Below are positions 14,389 to 21,266 of a stretch of DNA of 22,089 nucleotides, piece after piece; positions within the stretch are counted from its first letter, which is position 1, and every line of letters starts with the position of its first letter. A program made the position numbers and the translations under genes. The stretch comes from Propionibacteriaceae bacterium (GTDB taxonomy: Bacteria; Actinomycetota; Actinomycetes; Propionibacteriales; Propionibacteriaceae): NCBI GenBank assembly GCA_003158895.1, contig PMLO01000128.1, positions 41,868 through 63,956 of the forward strand, written 5' to 3'. The notes under the pieces are model-generated. The model saw nothing but the letters and a program-made list of their open reading frames with translations, was not told the DNA's origin and made no database searches.

Positions 14389-15756
14389 ATGAGCGACTAC
14401 GACGTCATCATCATCGGCGGCGGCCCCGGTGGGTACCTCGCCGCCGAACGCCTCGGCCATGCGGGCAGGAAGGTGCTGCTCGCCGAGAAGGAGTTCGTCG
14501 GCGGCACCTGCCTCAACGTGGGCTGCATCCCGACGAAGAGCCTGCTGAACTCGGCGAAGCTGTACGAGCATGCGCTGCACTCGGCGCAGTACGGCGTCAC
14601 GGCCACAGGAGTCTCGTACGACTGGGGGCAGGTCCAGTCGTGGAAGGCCGAGGTCGTCAAGACTCTCGTCGGTGGCGTGACGCAGATGCTCAAGCGTCTC
14701 AAGGTCGAGATCGTGCCGGAGTTCGCGACGCTCATCGCGCCTGGTGTCGTCGAGATCGGCGGTGCCCGCAAGACGGCGGACCACGTCATCGTGGCGACCG
14801 GGTCCGTACCTGTCATGCCACCGATCCCCGGCGCCAAGGGCAACCCCAAGGTCGTCGACTCGACAGGTCTGCTCGCCGTGCCGGAGGTCCCGAAGCGGCT
14901 CATCGTGATCGGCGGCGGCGTGATCGGCATCGAGTTCGCCAGCCTGTTCGCGGCGCTCGGCACCGAGGTGACGGTCGTCGAGATGATGCCCGAGATCCTT
15001 CCGTTCATGGACGCCGACCTGGCCAAGACCGCGCGCCAGTCGATGCCGGGCATCACGTTCAAGCTGACGTGCAAGGTCGAAGCCATCGAATCCAGCACGG
15101 TCGTTTTCACCCCCGAGGGTGGCGCCCAGGAGCGTGTGGAGGGTGACCTCATCCTCATGGCGGTCGGCCGGCGCGCGCTGGTCGACGGCTGGGGTGCCCG
15201 CGAGGCCGGCCTGGAGATCGACCGTCGCGGCATCGTCGTCGACGACCGGATGCGGACGAACCTGCCGAACGTCTGGGCGGTCGGCGACGTCACCGGACGC
15301 AGCCTGCTCGCGCACGCCGCGTACCGGATGGGAGAGATCGCCACCGCGAACATCCTCGATCCCGAGGCCCGCGTGCACGGCGAGGTCATGCGCTGGGACA
15401 CGATCCCATGGGCGGTCTACGCGATGCCCGAGTCGGCAGGCGTCGGCCTCACCGAGGCCGAGGCGAAGCGCCGCGGACTCGACGTCGCGATCGTGACCGT
15501 ACCGCTCGTGCTCAGCGGCCGGTTCGTCGCCGAGAACGGTTTGTCCAAGGCAGGGGCGGTCAAGCTGATCGCCGAGAAGGGCACCGGCATCGTGAAGGGC
15601 ATCCACATGCTCGGCACGTACGCTCCCGAGACCATCTGGGGCGCCGCTGTGGCGCTCGAGACCGAGCTCACCGTCAGCGACCTGCGTCAGGTCGTCTTCC
15701 CCCATCCCACAGTTTCCGAAGGTATCCGCGAAGCCGTCTGGGCCATTCGCGTCTAG
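14389..15756 (+). CDS. lpdA: Dihydrolipoyl dehydrogenase (E3)
   Basis: A 455-residue flavoprotein that reoxidises the lipoyl group of E2 and reduces NAD. Visible features: FAD motif IIGGGPGGYLAAE (8-20), redox-active disulfide C41/C46 in GGTCLNVGCIPTKS, NAD-binding VIGGGVIGIEFASLF near 183, the second FAD motif TNLPNVWAVGDVTG near 292, and the C-terminal catalytic pair H439/E444 in HPTVSE, which acts across the dimer. The length and motifs are complete. It starts directly after the E2 stop, so it is probably translationally coupled. A dedicated E3 inside the operon argues that this complex is separate from the housekeeping one. Confidence 0.93.
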   Translation: MSDYDVIIIGGGPGGYLAAERLGHAGRKVLLAEKEFVGGTCLNVGCIPTKSLLNSAKLYEHALHSAQYGVTATGVSYDWGQVQSWKAEVVKTLVGGVTQMLKRLKVEIVPEFATLIAPGVVEIGGARKTADHVIVATGSVPVMPPIPGAKGNPKVVDSTGLLAVPEVPKRLIVIGGGVIGIEFASLFAALGTEVTVVEMMPEILPFMDADLAKTARQSMPGITFKLTCKVEAIESSTVVFTPEGGAQERVEGDLILMAVGRRALVDGWGAREAGLEIDRRGIVVDDRMRTNLPNVWAVGDVTGRSLLAHAAYRMGEIATANILDPEARVHGEVMRWDTIPWAVYAMPESAGVGLTEAEAKRRGLDVAIVTVPLVLSGRFVAENGLSKAGAVKLIAEKGTGIVKGIHMLGTYAPETIWGAAVALETELTVSDLRQVVFPHPTVSEGIREAVWAIRV

Positions 15757-15775
15757 TCAGAAGGACGAACCCACC

Positions 15776-18148
15776 ATGCCCAAGTCCCTTACGGTCAACC
15801 CGGCCACAGTCCGCGCTCGCGGATCGGTGACGGTCCCCGAGATCCCCATCAACGCCTACACGATGGACTTCGCCGCCGAGAAGAAGCGCTTCGGCGCCGA
15901 CGGTCTCGTCGCGATGCTCCACGACATGCTCGCCATCCGCGAGTTCGAGACGATGCTCAACTCCATCAAGATCACCGGCGGGTGGCAGGGCGTCGAGTAC
16001 AACCACATGGGCCCCGCCCACCTCTCGATGGGCCAGGAAGCCGCATCCGTCGGCCAGGCCGCCGAGCTCGGCGTCGACGACTTCATCTTCGGCTCGCACC
16101 GCAGCCACGGCGAAATCCTGGCCAAGTCGTTCTCCGCGGCCCGCAAGCTCGAGCCGGGCACGCTGAGCGGCATCATGTCGGGGTTCCTCGACGGCGAGAC
16201 GCTGCGTTACGCCGAGAGGATCCCGCACGGGACCGAGGCTGAGCTCGCCGAGAACTTCATCCTGTTCGGCTCGATGCCCAACAACGCGATCGTCGGCGGT
16301 TCCGCGCCGATCGCCCAGGGCGCCGCACTGTACAAGCGGATCAACCACGAGCCCGGCATCGTCGTCGCCAACATCGGCGACGCGTCCATGGGTTGTGGTC
16401 CGGTCTGGGAGTCGATGATGTTCGCGGCCATGGACCAGTTCCGCAACCTGTGGCGCCCCGAGGACGGCGGCAACCCGCCGATCCTGTTCAACTTCTTCAA
16501 CAACTTCTACGGCATGGGCGGCCAGACCGACGGCGAGACGATGGGCTACGACGTGCTCGCGCGCGTCGGTGCCGGCGTCAACCCCGAGGCGATGCACGCC
16601 GAGCGCGTCGACGGGTACGACCCGTTGGCCGTGGCCGATGCCGTACGCCGCAAGAAGGAGCTGCTGCTGGCCGGCCAGGGCCCGGTCCTGCTCGACACGA
16701 TCACGTACCGCATCTCCGGTCACTCTCCGTCCGACGCCTCCTCGTACCGCACGAAGGAGGAGATGGAGCTGTGGGAGCAGGCCGACTCGATCGAGGCATT
16801 CACGAACCTGTTGGTGAGCAAGAAGGTCGTCGGCAAGACCGAGGTCGAGGATCTGCATGCCGGGATCATCGAGCGCCTCACCAAGGTGCTGACGCTCGCG
16901 ACCAACGACGAGGAGTGCCCGCGCGTCGACGCGGCGTTCGTCGAGTCGGTCATGCTGTCGAACTCGCACGTCGAGTCGTTCGGCTCCGGTGAGCCGGAGC
17001 TGCTGCAGCCGCTCGCCGAGAACGCTCGGGTCAAGGCGATCGCGAACAAGATCCGTACCGCCACGGATGAGAACGGCAAGCCCGTCTCGAAGGTGAAGAT
17101 GTACCAGTTCCGCGACGGCCTGTTCGAGGCCATGGCGCACCGGTTCGCCATCGATCCGACGATGGCGGCGTGGGGTGAGGAGAACCGTGACTGGGGCGGC
17201 GCGTTCGCCGTCTACCGCGGCCTGACCGAGCTTCTCCCGTACCGTCGCCTGTTCAACTCGCCGATCTCGGAGGCGGCCATCATCGGCGCCGGTGTCGGGT
17301 ACGCGCTGTGCGGCGGCCGCGCGGTCGTCGAGCTCATGTACTGCGACTTCCTCGGCCGCGCGGGCGACGAGGTCTTCAACCAGGCCGCGAAGTGGCAGTC
17401 GATGTCAGCGGGCCTGCTGAAGATGCCGCTGACCATGCGGGTGTCGGTGGGCAACAAGTACGGCGCCCAGCACAGCCAGGACTGGTCGGCGCTGGTCCAC
17501 CACATCCCCGGCCTCAAGGTCTACTTCCCGACGACCCCGACCGACGCGAAGGGCATGCTCAACCTGGCCCTGGCCGGTACGGACCCGGTGGTGTTCCTCG
17601 AGTCACAGCTTCTGTACGACATGGGCGAGCAGTTCGAGCCCGGTGGCGTGCCGGAGGGCTACTACGAGACGCCGGAAGGCACCTCGGTCGTACGGCGTGA
17701 GGGCACCGACCTGACGATCGCCACGTACGGCGCCACCCTGTACCGGGCCCTCAAGGCCGCTGACGAGCTGCAGGAGAAGTACGGCGTCTCGGCCGAGGTC
17801 GTCGACCTCCGGTTCGTGTGCCCGCTGGACTACTCGGTGTTGCTGGAGTCGGTCAAGAAGACCGGTCGTCTCGTCGTGTCCTCGGACGCGGTCGAGCGTG
17901 GTTCAGTGATGCAGACGATCGCGGCGAACGTGTCCCAGGTTGCCTTTGACTCCCTCGACGCGCCCGTCGTCATCGTGGGCTCGCGGAACCACGTCACACC
18001 CGCCCCGGAGCTGGAGTCGCTGTACTTCCCGCAGCCGGAGTGGATCATCGACGCGATCCACGAGCGGATCCTGCCGTTGCCCGGCCACGTGCCGAGCTCC
18101 AATCAGACCGAGGGCGAGCTGCTGCGGCGCGCGCGTCTCGGCGTCTAG
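15776..18148 (+). CDS. Single-chain alpha/beta E1 of a 2-oxo acid dehydrogenase complex
   Basis: A 790-residue thiamine-diphosphate enzyme in which the E1 alpha and beta subunits, normally separate, are fused. Residues 40-400 are the alpha part, with GSHRSHG (106-112) and the ThDP motif, here GDAS (201-204) through to FNN (241-243), with an insertion between the two halves. Residues from about 437 are the beta part, starting KMYQFRDGLFEAM, with WGEENRDWGG, VVELMYCDFLGRAGDEVFNQ and GNKYGAQHSQDWS. E1 decarboxylates the 2-oxo acid and acylates E2. Pyruvate is the default guess; acetoin- or sugar-derived 2-oxo compounds are alternatives. AAGGA lies 10 nt before the ATG, longer spacing than ideal. 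It is the last gene of the operon. Confidence 0.93.
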   Translation: MPKSLTVNPATVRARGSVTVPEIPINAYTMDFAAEKKRFGADGLVAMLHDMLAIREFETMLNSIKITGGWQGVEYNHMGPAHLSMGQEAASVGQAAELGVDDFIFGSHRSHGEILAKSFSAARKLEPGTLSGIMSGFLDGETLRYAERIPHGTEAELAENFILFGSMPNNAIVGGSAPIAQGAALYKRINHEPGIVVANIGDASMGCGPVWESMMFAAMDQFRNLWRPEDGGNPPILFNFFNNFYGMGGQTDGETMGYDVLARVGAGVNPEAMHAERVDGYDPLAVADAVRRKKELLLAGQGPVLLDTITYRISGHSPSDASSYRTKEEMELWEQADSIEAFTNLLVSKKVVGKTEVEDLHAGIIERLTKVLTLATNDEECPRVDAAFVESVMLSNSHVESFGSGEPELLQPLAENARVKAIANKIRTATDENGKPVSKVKMYQFRDGLFEAMAHRFAIDPTMAAWGEENRDWGGAFAVYRGLTELLPYRRLFNSPISEAAIIGAGVGYALCGGRAVVELMYCDFLGRAGDEVFNQAAKWQSMSAGLLKMPLTMRVSVGNKYGAQHSQDWSALVHHIPGLKVYFPTTPTDAKGMLNLALAGTDPVVFLESQLLYDMGEQFEPGGVPEGYYETPEGTSVVRREGTDLTIATYGATLYRALKAADELQEKYGVSAEVVDLRFVCPLDYSVLLESVKKTGRLVVSSDAVERGSVMQTIAANVSQVAFDSLDAPVVIVGSRNHVTPAPELESLYFPQPEWIIDAIHERILPLPGHVPSSNQTEGELLRRARLGV

Positions 18149-18161
18149 CCACAACACGTCA

Positions 18162-18204
18162 AGCCCAGACCTGCATCGCGGCTCCCGCAGCGCAGGTCTG
18201 GGCT
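18162..18204 (+). terminator. Hairpin terminator after E1
   Basis: A perfect 13-bp stem, AGCCCAGACCTGC (18162-18174) with its complement at 18192-18204, encloses a 17-nt loop that can fold a small inner hairpin (GCGG 18178-18181, CCGC 18185-18188). It starts 13 bp after the E1 stop and lies between convergent genes. The 96 bp beyond it up to 18300 hold only short direct repeats. Confidence 0.85.
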
Positions 18205-18300
18205 CGTGACGGTGCCACGCGGCCCGGTGCCGTGCATACGCTCCAGGTGCGGACGGCTGGAAGGCGCCCGCACCCGGCGTCACGACGCGAGTCCGTCACG

Positions 18301-19803
18301 CTACGTGGGGACGACGCTTCCCAGGACGTTGCCCGATGCGTCGAGGGCCTGGACCTGCACGAAGGCTCCGGGATGCGTCAGCGGGATCGCCGTTTCGAAC
18401 CCGGTACGGGCGACCGTCGTGGCCGGTACCGCGACCACCGCGTCGGCGCCGGTCAGCACCCGCCACGACGCCACCTGCGTCGCGCCGTTCCAGCTCGCGT
18501 ACACCGTCGCGGTGGAGCCGCTGGGCGTGAGCACGGCCGCGGGGGGAGTCGTCGGCAGACCGACCCAGGGATCCAGGAACGCGCGGTAGCTCGTTCCGGC
18601 GGTGAAGGTGTCGTCGTCGAGCAGTGCACCGCTGCTCGTGTACTCGGAGTAGAAGGGCTCCTGACCCCACCCGACGAACACGTTGCCGTTCGAGAGAACC
18701 TGGACGTCCCCCTGGGTGGCCGCGTCCCGTGGGGTCGGGGGGAGGTACGCAGCGGCTACGGTCGCGGTCATCGTGGCCATGTCCAGCGACAGCCGAAGAC
18801 CGCGTGAGGTGGTCGGAGATGCCTCGTTGTCGAACATCGTGATCGTCCCGTCGGCCTGGCGGCGTGCGTCGTGCTGCCAGGCGAACGCTGCCCCTGAACC
18901 GAACGTGAAGCTGCTCTGCCGGCCTCCGAGCTGCCAGGTGAGTGAGCCGGTCTGGCGGGCGACCTCGTAGATCGCGTGGGTGTGGCGGGCGGAGATGAGC
19001 ACCTGGTCAGGACCGTCGTCCTGTACGGAGTTGATGTGGAAGTAGTCGAATGGGTTCGCCCGGGTCCCCTCGCCCGCGGTCAGGGGCTGATAGGTGTCGG
19101 AGATCGGGATGTGGTCGAGCGACTTCCACTCGAACACGACGGCGCCGGTTGTGATGTCGACCTCCTGGGCGACACCTTCGAGCACCCAGCCGTTCGTCGG
19201 GCCGCCGATGCTGCTGAGGTCGGCCTGAACCTCTGGGTAGGAGGTCAGCAGCATCGTTCCCTGCGGTGTGATGTCGCTCTCGTGCAGGTCGGCCTGGTGA
19301 GGGCCGAGATCGCCACCGGTGGTCACCGTGGCGATCTGGGTGTACGTGTCGTCGAGGATGACGACATCGCCGTGCCCGTACGACGTCGAGTTCCCGTCCC
19401 AGTAGGTCAGGACCGGCTTGCCCTGGTAGGTCTGCTCGCGGAAGTTGAACGTGCCCACGGCCGAGTTGTTGACCCAGACCGGGTTGCCCTGCGGGTCGAC
19501 GATCACCTCGCCCTGCATCGTCACGCCCGTGTCGGTGTCCTTCGGGCCGAGGAAGACGTACTGACCTTCGGCCGCTGCCAGCGAGGCTGAATCTTCCGCA
19601 CCGATCGTCGACGTGATCAGGGGCGGTGTCAGGTCCGGGCGGCTGAGGAACCGCCAGGCCTGGGGGCGCGGGGTCGCGGACGGCGCCATTGCTGCGGGGG
19701 TCACGCGTGCCCCACGGGGAGTCACGACGGCGAAGGCGGACAGGGTCATCACCAGAGCAACCACGGACAAGACACGTGCCCTCGACGTGACGCCAGCCTG
19801 CAT
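18301..19803 (-). CDS. Secreted arylsulfotransferase (ASST)-family protein
   Basis: About 500 residues from the ATG at 19803. The N-terminus has an Arg-containing n-region and a hydrophobic core (SVVALVMTLSAFAVV), i.e. a Sec signal peptide or anchor. The rest is a beta-propeller-type domain with motifs of the actinobacterial Arylsulfotran_2 type: HQADLHESDITPQGTMLLTSY, FDYFHINSV, LISARHTHAIYEV, LTWQLGGRQSSF, and FAWQHDARRQADGTITMFDN, where the histidine of WQHDA would be the residue transiently sulfated in ASST enzymes. The C-terminus (from about 420) looks like an Ig/fibronectin-like strand module. Family enzymes move sulfate between phenolic esters without PAPS, but many actinobacterial members are untested. 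The strongest ribosome site in the area does not serve this ATG (see the ribosome-site entry), so the start is uncertain. Confidence 0.85.
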   Translation of the reverse strand: MQAGVTSRARVLSVVALVMTLSAFAVVTPRGARVTPAAMAPSATPRPQAWRFLSRPDLTPPLITSTIGAEDSASLAAAEGQYVFLGPKDTDTGVTMQGEVIVDPQGNPVWVNNSAVGTFNFREQTYQGKPVLTYWDGNSTSYGHGDVVILDDTYTQIATVTTGGDLGPHQADLHESDITPQGTMLLTSYPEVQADLSSIGGPTNGWVLEGVAQEVDITTGAVVFEWKSLDHIPISDTYQPLTAGEGTRANPFDYFHINSVQDDGPDQVLISARHTHAIYEVARQTGSLTWQLGGRQSSFTFGSGAAFAWQHDARRQADGTITMFDNEASPTTSRGLRLSLDMATMTATVAAAYLPPTPRDAATQGDVQVLSNGNVFVGWGQEPFYSEYTSSGALLDDDTFTAGTSYRAFLDPWVGLPTTPPAAVLTPSGSTATVYASWNGATQVASWRVLTGADAVVAVPATTVARTGFETAIPLTHPGAFVQVQALDASGNVLGSVVPT

Positions 19804-19831
19804 CCCCGGAGTCTCGTACCGGATCCTGTGC

Positions 19832-19838
19832 ACCTCCT
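19832..19838 (-). promoter_or_regulatory. Strong Shine-Dalgarno without a standard start codon
   Basis: Minus-strand AGGAGGT is 28 nt before the ATG at 19803, too far to serve it. Seven nt downstream of it is an in-frame ATC (19824-19822), not a normal start. Either the true start is unusual, or the base has been altered or misread, or the site is fortuitous. Confidence 0.5.
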
Positions 19839-19941
19839 GTGACGGGGGTCGGTGGAACCTGTGCCGCGGAGGTGGCATCCCCTCGGTCTTGGGGTCGATC
19901 AAAGCAGGCCCGCACACCTGCGCAGGCGCCGGTCAATACAT

Positions 19942-20562
19942 CTAGAGGATCTCGGCGAGCCATTCGACGAGGGGTCGCGTCGCGGTCCAGTCGCTCCGTA
20001 CGGCGTCGAGCAGCTGGGGCGTATGGATGACCGGCTCGAACCCGTACGACCGGCCGACGTGGATCGCCTTGTGGCGCAGCAGCGCGATCCGCGGGTGGCC
20101 CTTGTCATAGCCGCGGGGGACCGTCGCCACCGTCTCGCCGCCCAGCTCGAAGCCCGCGGCGGTCAGGGGAGCGAGGATGGTCTCGAGCTCGGTGCCGCGC
20201 GGTCCCGCGATCACCTCGCGCAGCTCCCTGAGCTTGTCGGCGGGTGCGTCGTAGAAGCCGGCGCCGACGATGACGCCGGGAGCCGAGATCCGCATGTACC
20301 AGCCGAGCGCCGGACCGACCGGGATGAACATGTCCTGGTACGTCTTGTACGGGCTCTTGTCCTTCGAGAACCGCACGTCTCGGTGCGGCCGGAACAGCTT
20401 CGCATCGCCGAAGTCCTCGGCCAGCGCATCCGCGAGCTCCTTCATGGGAGCGCGGACGCACGACTCGTACACGTCCGCGTGAGCCGTCCAGAACGACCTC
20501 GTGTTGTCGGTCTCGAGGTCGTCGTAGAAGTCCAGTGCCGCTTCGGGGAACCCGGTGAACAT
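19942..20562 (-). CDS. DUF2461 family protein (copy A)
   Basis: A 206-residue protein of the DUF2461/TIGR02453 family: it opens FTGFPEAALDFYDDL, followed by FRPHRDVRFSKDKSPYKT, GPALGWYMRIS, GAGFYDAP and PRGYDKGHPRIALLRHK, all typical of the family. The function is not known in any organism I can name. There is no signal peptide. I chose the ATG at 20562, since TAGATT lies 7 nt upstream in leaderless spacing and the family homology starts there; a TTG at 20586 in the same frame is less likely. It follows copy B on the same strand with a 27-bp gap. Its first 29 residues after Met are identical to those of copy B. Confidence 0.88.
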   Translation of the reverse strand: MFTGFPEAALDFYDDLETDNTRSFWTAHADVYESCVRAPMKELADALAEDFGDAKLFRPHRDVRFSKDKSPYKTYQDMFIPVGPALGWYMRISAPGVIVGAGFYDAPADKLRELREVIAGPRGTELETILAPLTAAGFELGGETVATVPRGYDKGHPRIALLRHKAIHVGRSYGFEPVIHTPQLLDAVRSDWTATRPLVEWLAEIL

Positions 20563-20569
20563 GCGGCCA

Positions 20570-20575
20570 AATCTA
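20570..20575 (-). promoter_or_regulatory. Candidate -10 box for leaderless DUF2461 copy A
   Basis: Minus-strand TAGATT is followed by 7 nt and the ATG at 20562. It sits within the short gap between the two DUF2461 genes, so copy A may have its own promoter. Confidence 0.4.
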
Positions 20576-20589
20576 CGGGGTGACAAGCG

Positions 20590-21213
20590 TCAGAGGATCT
20601 CGGCGAACCACTCGACGAGCGGACGCCCGGCGCGCCAGTCGGCACGGACCGCGTCGGCGAAGTCCTGTGTGTGGATGACCGGTTCGAAGCCGTACATGTG
20701 CCTGACGTTCAGCGTCTTGTGGCGAAGCAAGGCGATGCGCGGATGGTCCTTGTCGTAGCCCCGCGGGGCAGTGGCCAGCGTGTCGCCACCCACCTCCCAG
20801 CCGGCGGCCCGCAACCGCTCGAGCAGCTTCTCGAGCTCGCTGCCGCGCGGTCCGGCGATGATCTCGCGGACCTTCCGCAGCTGCTCAGGTGTGGACTGGT
20901 AGAAGCCCGCCCCCGTCATCAGCCCGGCGGCCGAGACCTGGACGTACCAGCCGAGCGCCGGACCGGCCGGCACGTACGCGCCTTGCGCTGTCTTGTACGG
21001 CGACTTGTCGGCCGAGAACCGTACGTCGCGGTTCGGCCGGAACATCTTCGCGTCCCCGAACTCCTCGGCCAGCGCCTCGCACAGGGCGATCATGGGCTCC
21101 TTCACGCACGTCGCGTACGCGTCCGCATGAGCCGTCCAGAACGACCTCGTGTTGTCGGTCTCAAGGTCGTCGTAGAAGTCCAGCGCCGCTTCGGGGAATC
21201 CGGTGAATGTCAC
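20590..21213 (-). CDS. DUF2461 family protein (copy B)
   Basis: A tandem paralogue of copy A with the same family landmarks: TFTGFPEAALDFYDDL at the start, FRPNRDVRFSADKSPYKT, GPALGWYVQVS, GAGFYQSTPEQL, IAGPRGSELEK and PRGYDKDHPRIALLRHK. It is about 207 residues. Function is unknown. Two GTG starts are possible: 21213, preceded at 6 nt by CAGAAT in leaderless spacing, and 21219, two codons longer. I prefer 21213, where the N-terminus aligns with copy A. The C-terminal phrases RPLVEWFAEIL and RPLVEWLAEIL also show the duplication. It lies 53 bp after the MFS gene's stop codon. Confidence 0.87.
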   Translation of the reverse strand: MTFTGFPEAALDFYDDLETDNTRSFWTAHADAYATCVKEPMIALCEALAEEFGDAKMFRPNRDVRFSADKSPYKTAQGAYVPAGPALGWYVQVSAAGLMTGAGFYQSTPEQLRKVREIIAGPRGSELEKLLERLRAAGWEVGGDTLATAPRGYDKDHPRIALLRHKTLNVRHMYGFEPVIHTQDFADAVRADWRAGRPLVEWFAEIL

Positions 21214-21219
21214 AGGCAC

Positions 21220-21225
21220 ATTCTG
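21220..21225 (-). promoter_or_regulatory. Candidate -10 box for leaderless DUF2461 copy B
   Basis: Minus-strand CAGAAT lies 6 nt before the GTG at 21213. It is weaker than the other such boxes because the first base is C, but the spacing is the same. Confidence 0.3.
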
Positions 21226-21266
21226 CCGTGGGCCGGGGCGACGGGCGCCTGGCCGGACGGTTCAGC

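Noticed and set aside
12987..15705. Long minus-strand open frames opposite E2 and E3
   Set aside because: Composition is Arg/Gly/Asp-rich shadow translation; the plus-strand genes have all catalytic motifs.
18205..18300. Short direct repeats (GGTGCC, CGTCACG) between convergent genes
   Set aside because: Six- and seven-base repeats are expected by chance in GC-rich DNA and form no array.
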